Origin: Planctomycetota bacterium
GTDB lineage: Bacteria > Planctomycetota > Planctomycetia > Isosphaerales > Isosphaeraceae
DNA length: 64,000 bases
Reading direction: 5' to 3'
Assembly (NCBI GenBank): GCA_028291545.1
Contig: JAQGHR010000068.1
Coordinates: 118,809 to 182,808, forward strand
Shown: positions 9,866-18,247 of the stretch, piece by piece
How positions within the stretch are numbered: position 1 is the stretch's first letter
Layout of the letters: each line of letters opens with the position of its first letter
The notes under the pieces: generated by a model
The model's database searches: none
Told to the model about the DNA's origin: nothing
What the model saw: the letters and a program-made list of their open reading frames with translations, nothing else
Program-made: the position numbers and the translations under genes

Positions 9866-10388
9866 TGGAATTCTCCAGTTCGTTGATGATCCGGTCAATC
9901 GCCCCGCGGAGCAGTTTGACGAAAGTCCGCCCTGCCGACACCGTACACAGGCGAAGCGCCTGAAAACTCCAGGTCAACGGCGAAATGACCCGATCCCCGG
10001 CCTCCCAGGGATATTCACAATTATCAGGGCGTTGACCATCTCGTCGCATGGCCGGGTTCAAGACTTCGATCTCTCCCGCCAGATGCCGACATAATGTGAG
10101 CACACTCTGCATTTTTTTGGGATTCTGACCCAGGTGAATAATCTGTTGCCTCATAACGAGAGGCAATGGCTTTTCGATATAACCGTGGCTGGATTGAAGG
10201 TCTTGGGGCACCGTTCCGCCCCGGATCAGATGTGCCTTACAAAGTTTTTCGCAGGCCATCTGAAGAAAGAGTAACTTGTGGCACTCTGCGGCAACCGCTT
10301 CGGGGTGAGTCTCGCAGAGTTCCCAGGCCCTGAAATCCGCATCGGCTTGGCGAGCGTAAGCGAGTGCCCAGTCGGTGGGCTCACTCAT
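9843..10388 (-). CDS. HEPN-domain-like protein
   Basis: 181 residues. The N-terminal 90 residues are all-helical and match the HEPN pattern: an alpha helix with ADADFRAWELC, then ECHKLLFLQMACEKLCKAHL followed by RGG..P..LQSSH, comparable with the RxGxxPxTHDL hairpin of HEPN proteins. HEPN proteins act as RNases or as their partners, often in toxin-antitoxin or defence pairs. The start codon shares its A with the TAA stop of the preceding gene (TAATG), implying translational coupling to the 111-residue protein. The C-terminal half (GDRVISPLTWSF..., GRTFVKLLRGAIDRII) is not recognised. Confidence 0.7.
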   Translation of the reverse strand: MSEPTDWALAYARQADADFRAWELCETHPEAVAAECHKLLFLQMACEKLCKAHLIRGGTVPQDLQSSHGYIEKPLPLVMRQQIIHLGQNPKKMQSVLTLCRHLAGEIEVLNPAMRRDGQRPDNCEYPWEAGDRVISPLTWSFQALRLCTVSAGRTFVKLLRGAIDRIINELENSNERPHHS

Positions 10389-10723
10389 TAGCCCTCCCCC
10401 GAGGGCGGCCTGGGAATGAGGTTGCCGACCGTCCACCCGTGGGGAAGCTTGAGTTCCTGATCTCGGATCTTGCGGAATTCGTCCGGGGTGACTTCCAAAA
10501 TCAGCGATGCGTAGTGAAAACCTGAGGCCGGGGATGGACCGAACTGGATCGGCATGATCCCAGAAGGCACGGTGTTTTCGTTCACCTCGAGCAGCTTGAT
10601 GGGTTCCGTCGCTCGAACCTCGACCTCGGGGGTTCCGGTGACTCGGAAAACGTGCGTGAGCCCGGTCTCGATCTGGTAATGCATCCCGGCCAGCTCCGTG
10701 GCCTCTTCGTCCTTGGACGGCAT
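10388..10723 (-). CDS. Unknown protein coupled to the HEPN gene
   Basis: 111 residues from ATG 10723, with GCGAGGCG about nine bases upstream. The sequence suggests a compact alpha/beta protein: strands around YQIETGLTHVFRV and EVRATEPIKLLEV, and a C-terminal DEFRKIRDQELKLP helix. I do not recognise a family. Its stop overlaps the HEPN start (TAATG), so the pair is probably made in fixed proportion; a regulator, antitoxin or partner role is possible but unproven. Confidence 0.68.
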   Translation of the reverse strand: MPSKDEEATELAGMHYQIETGLTHVFRVTGTPEVEVRATEPIKLLEVNENTVPSGIMPIQFGPSPASGFHYASLILEVTPDEFRKIRDQELKLPHGWTVGNLIPRPPSGEG

Positions 10724-10802
10724 GATATCGCCTCGCTGACAGGTGTCTCGGGATTCTCCGATCGTCGCCCGCCGGGTGCTCTGGCGATCTCCCACCCCCA
10801 TT

Positions 10803-11810
<1,008 letters not shown>

Positions 11811-11974
11811 CGCGGGGTCTCCCAGAAGAGTCGGGACTCGGATTATCGATGCTGTGGATGAACAAGGGGGGCAAGTGAGAGACGATAGGGCGGACGCGAA
11901 CGAAAGTCAACGATTTGACGGGCGCGGCCGCTCGGCTCTAGGATACGTGCTTCGCCCCCTCGGAGCCGACATCA

Positions 11975-12670
11975 ATGCCTCCCCGCGCGGTACTTTTCGA
12001 TTTCGATGGCGTGATCGCCGACACGGAAAATATCCACATCGCCGCCTGGGAGCGCACCTTCGCGATCATGGGCTGGGACGTGTCGCCGGTGGTATGTGCT
12101 CGAGCCTCCGAGGAAGACGACCGCGAGTTCCTCGTGAAACTCTTCGCTTCGAGGGGAATCGAAGATGGGGACACCATCGGCTGGGTCAGGCGTAAGCAGG
12201 CCCTTACCGTCTCGATGCTGGCCGACTTCCCGCGCGTCTATCCCGGCCTCACCGAGCTGGTTGGCCTACTGGACGGGAAGGCGAAGCTTGCCGTGGTTTC
12301 AGGCACCTGGCGTGAAAATATCGTGACGGTCCTGAAGGCGGCGAGACTTGAAGGATCGTTCTCTCTGATCGTCGCCAAGGAGGACGTGGCGAAGACCAAG
12401 CCCGATCCCGAGGCGTACGTGCTGGCGCTGAAGGGTCTGGGCGTCGCTCCAACCCAGGCGGTGGCACTTGAAGATTGTCCGACCGGTCTGGCCTCCGCCA
12501 ACTCGGCAGGTATCCGGGCCGTGGCGGTGGGACATCGGAGGGAGCCGGGAGATTGGACGTCCGGCCTCGTCTACCTTCCCAGCCTGGCCGATCCGGCAAG
12601 TGCGATGGCGATTCTTGGGGGAAGCAGGTGGGCGAAGACGGGTCTGTCCCGAGGCGACGACGCCGAGTGA
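11975..12670 (+). CDS. HAD-superfamily hydrolase (beta-phosphoglucomutase/phosphoglycolate phosphatase-like)
   Basis: 231 residues from ATG 11975, GGAG nine bases upstream. Motif I is FDFDGVIADTE (nucleophile and general-acid Asp both present), motif II is VVSGTW, motif III is the Lys of AKTKPDPEAY, and motif IV is ALEDCPTGLASANSAGI. The helical cap inserts after motif I (C1 cap). Substrate not predictable. The C-terminal 30 residues are poorly conserved in character. It is divergently placed from the isomerase gene. Confidence 0.88.
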   Translation: MPPRAVLFDFDGVIADTENIHIAAWERTFAIMGWDVSPVVCARASEEDDREFLVKLFASRGIEDGDTIGWVRRKQALTVSMLADFPRVYPGLTELVGLLDGKAKLAVVSGTWRENIVTVLKAARLEGSFSLIVAKEDVAKTKPDPEAYVLALKGLGVAPTQAVALEDCPTGLASANSAGIRAVAVGHRREPGDWTSGLVYLPSLADPASAMAILGGSRWAKTGLSRGDDAE

Positions 12671-12746
12671 CGAGCGTGATCACGAGTCGGGATCGAGTTT
12701 GGCGGCAGGATTGCCCCCTCTGCTCATATAAAAATTCCAATTTACC

Positions 12747-13607
12747 TTAACAATAGCTCGCCTGACTCTCGTGAACGAATTGCCCAATCTGGGTGGCGAA
12801 CTCGGCGTGATGGGTGAGAAAGCCGACGTGGCCGGCCCCCTCGATCGAGGCGAACTGGGCAAACGGGATCGTCTCGGCGAGCGAACGCTGCCGGGGCAGA
12901 GGCACGGCGACGTCTTTGGTTCCGGCGAGCACCAGCGCCGGCGCATCGATCTCCCAGAGACGCTCGGAGAGGTCGAACCCGTCCAGGCCGCGAAGGCGGG
13001 CCGCGACGACACCCTGATCGGTCTCCCAGCAGCGACGGACCACGAAGTCTGTCAGCGCTCCGGGTTCGGGGCGACGGCCGTGGAGGACGTTAAAAAACTG
13101 ATTGAGGAAGGCGCTATCGTGCGGCAAGGGGAAGCGTTCGAGCGCTCGCAGGAGAATCGCGGCCCCCAGGCTCGGGCGGAAGCATGCCTCACCGCCGGAA
13201 AGGATCAGAGCGCCCACCGCTTTCGGATATTCGACGGCCATTTCCAGGGCCACCGCCGCCCCGAAGGAAACACCCATCACCGTGGGTCGCTCCAGGCCGA
13301 GTCGCCCAATCACATCCGCGACATCAAAGGCGTGATCGCAGGGCCGCTGACCCTTCGATATTCCGCCCGCGTCCTGATCCCCGCGCAGTCCGACCATCAC
13401 GACTTCATGCCGTTTGGCCAGTAGCCGGGCCAGCGGAGCCAGCAGTCGCCACCCGCCGGCTAGACCCGGAATCAAGACGATGGCCTCGCCATGACCCATT
13501 CGTACGGTTTCGAAAGAACCGAATCGACCGGGCACTCGTTGCACCTCGCTGATCCCACAATCGTCCAGGCCCAGCCACATCTCTCGATGCCGTATGGCAA
13601 GACGCAT
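12747..13607 (-). CDS. Alpha/beta-fold hydrolase
   Basis: 286 residues from ATG 13607, GAGG about ten bases upstream. The oxyanion region is LIPGLAGGWRLLAPLA, the nucleophile elbow is GVSFGAA (Ser), an acid is likely the Asp in LAGTKDVAVP, and the catalytic His lies in GAGHVGFLTHH. Length and order are those of small esterases, haloperoxidase-like or lipolytic enzymes; substrate unknown. Its 5' end faces the palindrome-rich intergenic region. Confidence 0.88.
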   Translation of the reverse strand: MRLAIRHREMWLGLDDCGISEVQRVPGRFGSFETVRMGHGEAIVLIPGLAGGWRLLAPLARLLAKRHEVVMVGLRGDQDAGGISKGQRPCDHAFDVADVIGRLGLERPTVMGVSFGAAVALEMAVEYPKAVGALILSGGEACFRPSLGAAILLRALERFPLPHDSAFLNQFFNVLHGRRPEPGALTDFVVRRCWETDQGVVAARLRGLDGFDLSERLWEIDAPALVLAGTKDVAVPLPRQRSLAETIPFAQFASIEGAGHVGFLTHHAEFATQIGQFVHESQASYC

Positions 13608-14077
13608 ATTCTCGACCTCAATCTTCGTGCGGCCCAGTTGTCTCGACCTTGATGCTCGCTACTCCTAAGGCACGTATCATACCCTGATCTCTGGAGTTCC
13701 GAGATTGAGGAAACACGTTCATTCCGGCGTTGGGCCGTGGCTGGAACTGACCGCTGATTTCGGCGCCGAAATCAGCTTCGGCGCCGAAACTTCGATCGTG
13801 ATTCTTACGATTAGGAGAGCAAGGGTGCTGACACAAGCGAATCGAACTCTCCATATTCCCCATTTTCGCTAGAAGAAGGCGGTATAGGGATCTTGGGGAG
13901 AATTGGAAGAATCAGGAGACTAGCGCGTTCTCGCACGATGAAGGGTCTCCGGGCTTTGAGGAACAATGTCGCGCTTCAACACGGTCCCACACCTCGGCGC
14001 CGGATCATCGCTAACGACCTACTTGCACTTCGGCGCCGAACAGGTAGGCTGTTTTCACGCCTTCACGCTGCTCACCC
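13608..14077. promoter_or_regulatory. Divergent intergenic region with repeated TTCGGCGCCGAA palindromes
   Basis: The region separates the hydrolase (minus strand) from the large activator gene (plus strand). The 12-base palindrome TTCGGCGCCGAA occurs at 13759-13770, 13777-13788 and 14029-14040, and a variant CTCGGCGCCGGA occurs at 13993-14004. The first copy is nested in a perfect 24-base palindrome (13753-13776) flanked by GCTGA/TCAGC. The first two copies start 18 bases apart. Such an array suggests an operator for a dimeric regulator; the binding protein is unknown. No convincing gene lies here. Confidence 0.6.
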
Positions 14078-17000
14078 ATGTACTGGCACCCGGACGGCTC
14101 GATGTCTGGACACTTACCCTATTCGGGTACCTCGGCCGAATCGAACCGACGCCCGCTCATGGAGCGGAGCAAACGGATGCTGCTCCAGCTCTGGAGGTCT
14201 AGCAGCGCCTGGGTTATCCTGCTGTCCTTCTTCATCGTGCTCTATTCGGTCACCGTGATCTGGACGGTGGCGAACACGGGTGATCCCGGTATCCGGTGTG
14301 TTTTTGGTAAGAAGGTCAAGGAGGTCGCGGCCTATCAGTGGCTCGCGACGCCGTCCGCCACCGCGATTGCGCTGCCGGAGGGATCGGGAGCGCACGCGGT
14401 GTGGAGCCCGAAGCCCCCGGAGGTCGGAGACTCGCTGGTGAGTCTCGGCGAGAGGCCGATCGTGCATTACACGGACTATGTTCGCTCGCTGCGAGAGGTT
14501 CGTGACAAGGTCGATCAGCCGGTCGAGGTGTTATGGGAAGCGCGCGACGGATTGATCCATCGAGGTCAGGTCCTGGTCCAGTGCCCACCGCCTTCGTCGT
14601 ATGGTTGGTCGGTGGTCTGGTTCTTCCAGGAGATGGTGATCTTCGCCGTCGGGGCACGCGTCTTCTGGATGCGCCCTCGCGACGCCTCGGCTCGCGTGTT
14701 CTTCTGGCTGTGCGTGGTGACGGTTGGTGCCTTCATGGGAGGCTATCACTGGTCGCAGATCGTGGTGTTCTGGCCGTTGATCTTCCTGTTCGCGGGTTTC
14801 GCGGTGTTCGTGCCGGTCATGAGCCTCCACTTCTATCTCGTGTTTCCTCGCGCCAATCCGATCTTGACCCAACGTCCGCGGCTGGTGCTGTCTCTGCTCT
14901 ACGGCGCCCCGTTTTTGGCACTCGCGGGCCTGTGGGGCAGCATGTCGTGGTCGCGATTAGACCCCGACGGGAAGGGCGTGGAGCTGGCGCTGGCCCTGCT
15001 CAAGACCCTGGCACTGGGCTACGTGGTCCTGGCCGCGGCGTTATTCGTGGTCTGCTTCGGATGCTTGTATTACAGCTACAAGACCTCGAAGACGCCCACG
15101 GAACGCAATCAGGTCCGCTATATACTCCTGGCAACCCTGCTCTCGTTCCTGCCCATCACCTGGCTCCTCTGGGATGCCTTGATCGACCCGGCCCGACTCG
15201 GGATGACCCGCTCGGCCTGGCCGATGTTCCTGGTCTCGATGCTCTACACACTGGCGTACGCGCTCTCGATCACGCGGTATCGGCTGATGCAGGCCGAACG
15301 ATTGCTGAATCGCGGCGTCGTATATGTGGTCGTGAGCGTCACCGCGGGGTTGCTGTACTCCGGCGGGCTGGTGATTGGGGCCTTGTTGATCGGAGATCAG
15401 CTCCTCGATCAGCAGAAATCCATGGGGACCGTGGTGGCATGCCTGACGGCGATCATGGTGCTGATCCTTTCCGGCCTCGCCCGCCAGCGGTTTCAGACGG
15501 CCATCGATCGACGATTCCACCGCGAGAAGTACAAATTCGACCAGGCCATGAAGAAGATGAGCCTGGCCGTCGATCGCCTGGTGGACCGCGAGACCCTGGG
15601 CCGTCGCCTGCTCGACGCGGCCGGGGAGGTCTTGCGGGTCGAATGGGGCGCGATTTACCTGGCCGAGGACCCCGGCTCGTTCCCCCTGGCGGCTTGCTGC
15701 GGGCCGGAGCCGGAAGAGAAGACCCTGCGGGAGGACAACCCCCTGCTCGTCCGCCTTCGCGAGGATCGAAACACATTTCGCCTTCCCGCCGCCATCAGCC
15801 TGATGGGAGGCGCCTCCGATCGGGCGGCCGATGCGATGATCGCCCTGGGCGGCGAGATCGCGACCCCGCTCCAGTCAGACGGACAGCTTGCGGGCGTGCT
15901 GGTCCTCGGCCCGAAACGAAGCGGGATGCCCTACGAAGACGAGGAACTCGCCTTCCTCGCCGCGCTCGGCTCGGTGGCGACGCTGGCTATCCATTCCTCC
16001 GAGACCCAGGCGACCCTGGAGACGCTCAACCAGGACCTCCGCGAGAAGGTGGACAAGATCGCCGAACAGCAGCGCCGCATCTTGATCCTCCAGGATCAGC
16101 TCACCGGGCGTGCCCGGGAAGGCAGCCCGGCCGGCTCAACGGTCGTCGTGCCTAGCTCGGAGCTGCCGCATGTCTTCGGCCAGATCAAGGGCACCGGCCC
16201 GGCGGTGAGGCAGATGCTCGAGGTCGCCCGCAAGGTCGCGGCCAGCCCGTCGGCCGTCCTGATCCTGGGAGAGAGCGGCACGGGCAAGGAACTCCTGGCC
16301 GATGCCATCCACTCCGCCAGCGCCCGGGCGGGCAAGCCGTTCGTGAAGGTCCACTGTGCCGCCCTGTCGCAAAACCTCCTCGAAAGCGAGCTGTTCGGTC
16401 ACGTCAAGAGTGCCTTCACGGGCGCCGACCGCGACCGCGTGGGCCGATTCCAGCAGGCCGACGGAGGGACGCTCTTCCTGGACGAGATCGGCGACATCAA
16501 CCTGGAAGTCCAGACCAAGCTCCTCCGCGTCCTCCAGGAAATGGCGTTCGAGCGCGTCGGCAGCTCGCAGACGATCTCCGTGGACGTGCGGATCATCGCC
16601 GCGACGCACCAGAATCTCGCCGCCCTGATCGAGGCGGGTCGGTTCCGCGAGGATCTTTACTATCGCCTGAACGTGATCAGCATCCGCACGCCTTCCTTAA
16701 GAGAGCGTCGCGAGGACATCTTCGAGCTGGCCGTCCACTTCCTCGGCCGCCATGCCCAGCGCGTCGGCAAGTCGGCTTCCCGCCTGGACGACTCCGCCAT
16801 TGAAGCCCTCGTCGCTCACGATTGGCCCGGCAACATCCGCGAGCTGGAAAACGTGATCGAACGCGCCGTCGTTCTTTCCGACGGCCCCGCGCTCGGTCTC
16901 GCCGATCTGCCCGTGGAGGTCCGTCGCCCCGGCCGCCGCCGCGCCCGGCCTGTCGCCGTCGCCGTCGGCTCCTCAACCACCCGAAACCGCGTAGCTTCCG

Positions 17001-17176
17001 GCTCGTGGGCCGAGTCCGCCGACGAGCCGATCGACGAAGAGGCCGAAGCCTACGAGCGTCGCCGCCTCGTCGATGCCCTGGAAGACGCGGGCGGCGTCAA
17101 GAGTGAAGCGGCCCGGCTGCTGGGGATGCCCCGGAGTACCTTTTTCAGCAAGCTCAAGAAGCACGGATTGGCGTGA
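14078..17176 (+). CDS. Membrane-bound sigma-54-type transcriptional activator with PDZ-like, multi-TM, GAF, AAA+ and Fis-type HTH regions
   Basis: 1032 residues (ATG 14159 would shorten it by 27; no start has a strong ribosome site). Order: one TM helix (about 45-65); a PDZ-like segment (about 110-170, VGDSLVSLGERPIVHYTDYV); seven to eight TM helices (to about 470); a GAF domain (about 510-640); a coiled linker; AAA+ domain with Walker A GESGTGKE, Walker B GGTLFLDEIG, R-finger region FREDLYYRLNV; a Fis-like helix-turn-helix at the end (GGVKSEAARLLGMPRSTFFSKLKKHGL). The sigma-54 contact loop reads SAFTGA in place of GAFTGA. It probably couples an envelope signal to transcription. The palindrome array lies just upstream. 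Confidence 0.88.
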   Translation: MYWHPDGSMSGHLPYSGTSAESNRRPLMERSKRMLLQLWRSSSAWVILLSFFIVLYSVTVIWTVANTGDPGIRCVFGKKVKEVAAYQWLATPSATAIALPEGSGAHAVWSPKPPEVGDSLVSLGERPIVHYTDYVRSLREVRDKVDQPVEVLWEARDGLIHRGQVLVQCPPPSSYGWSVVWFFQEMVIFAVGARVFWMRPRDASARVFFWLCVVTVGAFMGGYHWSQIVVFWPLIFLFAGFAVFVPVMSLHFYLVFPRANPILTQRPRLVLSLLYGAPFLALAGLWGSMSWSRLDPDGKGVELALALLKTLALGYVVLAAALFVVCFGCLYYSYKTSKTPTERNQVRYILLATLLSFLPITWLLWDALIDPARLGMTRSAWPMFLVSMLYTLAYALSITRYRLMQAERLLNRGVVYVVVSVTAGLLYSGGLVIGALLIGDQLLDQQKSMGTVVACLTAIMVLILSGLARQRFQTAIDRRFHREKYKFDQAMKKMSLAVDRLVDRETLGRRLLDAAGEVLRVEWGAIYLAEDPGSFPLAACCGPEPEEKTLREDNPLLVRLREDRNTFRLPAAISLMGGASDRAADAMIALGGEIATPLQSDGQLAGVLVLGPKRSGMPYEDEELAFLAALGSVATLAIHSSETQATLETLNQDLREKVDKIAEQQRRILILQDQLTGRAREGSPAGSTVVVPSSELPHVFGQIKGTGPAVRQMLEVARKVAASPSAVLILGESGTGKELLADAIHSASARAGKPFVKVHCAALSQNLLESELFGHVKSAFTGADRDRVGRFQQADGGTLFLDEIGDINLEVQTKLLRVLQEMAFERVGSSQTISVDVRIIAATHQNLAALIEAGRFREDLYYRLNVISIRTPSLRERREDIFELAVHFLGRHAQRVGKSASRLDDSAIEALVAHDWPGNIRELENVIERAVVLSDGPALGLADLPVEVRRPGRRRARPVAVAVGSSTTRNRVASGSWAESADEPIDEEAEAYERRRLVDALEDAGGVKSEAARLLGMPRSTFFSKLKKHGLA

Positions 17177-17285
17177 CTCCTCCGAGCGTCACTGCCGACT
17201 GGCCTCAAGTTCCGGTCGTGGGATATCTCGACTCCTGGTATCCTCCGCGACTGGAGTTGTGGACGATCCCCGGAGACCGACGACG

Positions 17286-18098
17286 ATGTCCATCAAAACC
17301 TCTGCCCCAACCCGAACCCGGCTTGCGGATCAACCCGGCTCGGAGAACTCGGCTCATCCCCTGCTGGAAGCCCCCCTCGTCGGCCAGGCGCTGGGCGTTG
17401 ACGCGAAGCTGGACTGGCTCATGACGCCGGCCGAGCAGGTCGGCATGCTGTACCTGCTGAATCAACTCAGGCCGAAGGTCGCCATCGAGATCGGCACGCG
17501 GTTCGGGGGGAGCCTTCAGGTTCTGTCTCGCTACTCGGACAAGGTCTATTCCCTGGACATCGACCCGGAGGTCACCAAGAGACTCCACGGGCGGTTCTCG
17601 AACGTGGAGTACCTGACCGGCCCCTCGGATGAGGTCTTGCCCGGCCTCCTGGATCGGCTCCAGGCGGATGAGGCCGAGCTGAGCTTTGCGCTGGTCGATG
17701 GCGATCATTCGACCGAGGGTGTCCGCAAGGATATCGACGCCCTCCTGAAGTACACGCCTCGCGTCCCGATGTACATCGTCATGCACGACAGCTTCCACGG
17801 CGTATGCCGCGATGGCCTGAAGGCGGCCGACTGGGCGGGCTGCCCGTATGTGCATGCGGTCGAGCTCGATTTCGTCCCCGGCATCGTGAATCCGTTCCCC
17901 GCCAGTCTCGGCCAGCTCTGGGGAGGACTCGCCCTGGGGGTCCTGAAACCGGAGCCGAGATCGGGGCCTCTAGAGATCACGGAATGGTCAAAGCTCACCT
18001 ACGAGCTCGCCAACGCCGCGTATGAGGCGTCGCTACGGGAGCCGCTGCTGCCGAGGGTCGTGAAACGGATCAAGCAGAGGTTGGGAGGGGAGCGATAG
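17286..18098 (+). CDS. Class I SAM-dependent methyltransferase (CmcI/Methyltransf_24-like)
   Basis: 270 residues from ATG 17286. SAM-binding motif I is VAIEIGTRFGGSLQVLS, followed by the acidic strand end VYSLDIDPE, then LVDGDHSTEGVRKDIDALL and IVMHDSFHGVC, the pattern of small-molecule methyltransferases related to CmcI/TylF. It probably methylates a sugar or small metabolite. It follows the activator gene by about 110 bases but has no evident pathway partner nearby. Confidence 0.8.
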   Translation: MSIKTSAPTRTRLADQPGSENSAHPLLEAPLVGQALGVDAKLDWLMTPAEQVGMLYLLNQLRPKVAIEIGTRFGGSLQVLSRYSDKVYSLDIDPEVTKRLHGRFSNVEYLTGPSDEVLPGLLDRLQADEAELSFALVDGDHSTEGVRKDIDALLKYTPRVPMYIVMHDSFHGVCRDGLKAADWAGCPYVHAVELDFVPGIVNPFPASLGQLWGGLALGVLKPEPRSGPLEITEWSKLTYELANAAYEASLREPLLPRVVKRIKQRLGGER

Positions 18099-18247
18099 GT
18101 GGATCGTCCGGGACATCCCATGGTTCAGGTGGGCGTCTCTTGAAAAAAATGGCCAAGATCCACACATCCGCTTGCGGATTGACGTCGCGCGGGCGACAAT
18201 GACGACATCCAATCGTGCAGGCTCCGGTTCGGATGGGGGACTTGGTC

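Noticed and set aside
13618..13863. Minus-strand open frame of 81 codons inside the palindrome region
   Set aside because: No ribosome site and no family resemblance; it overlaps the operator-like palindromes.
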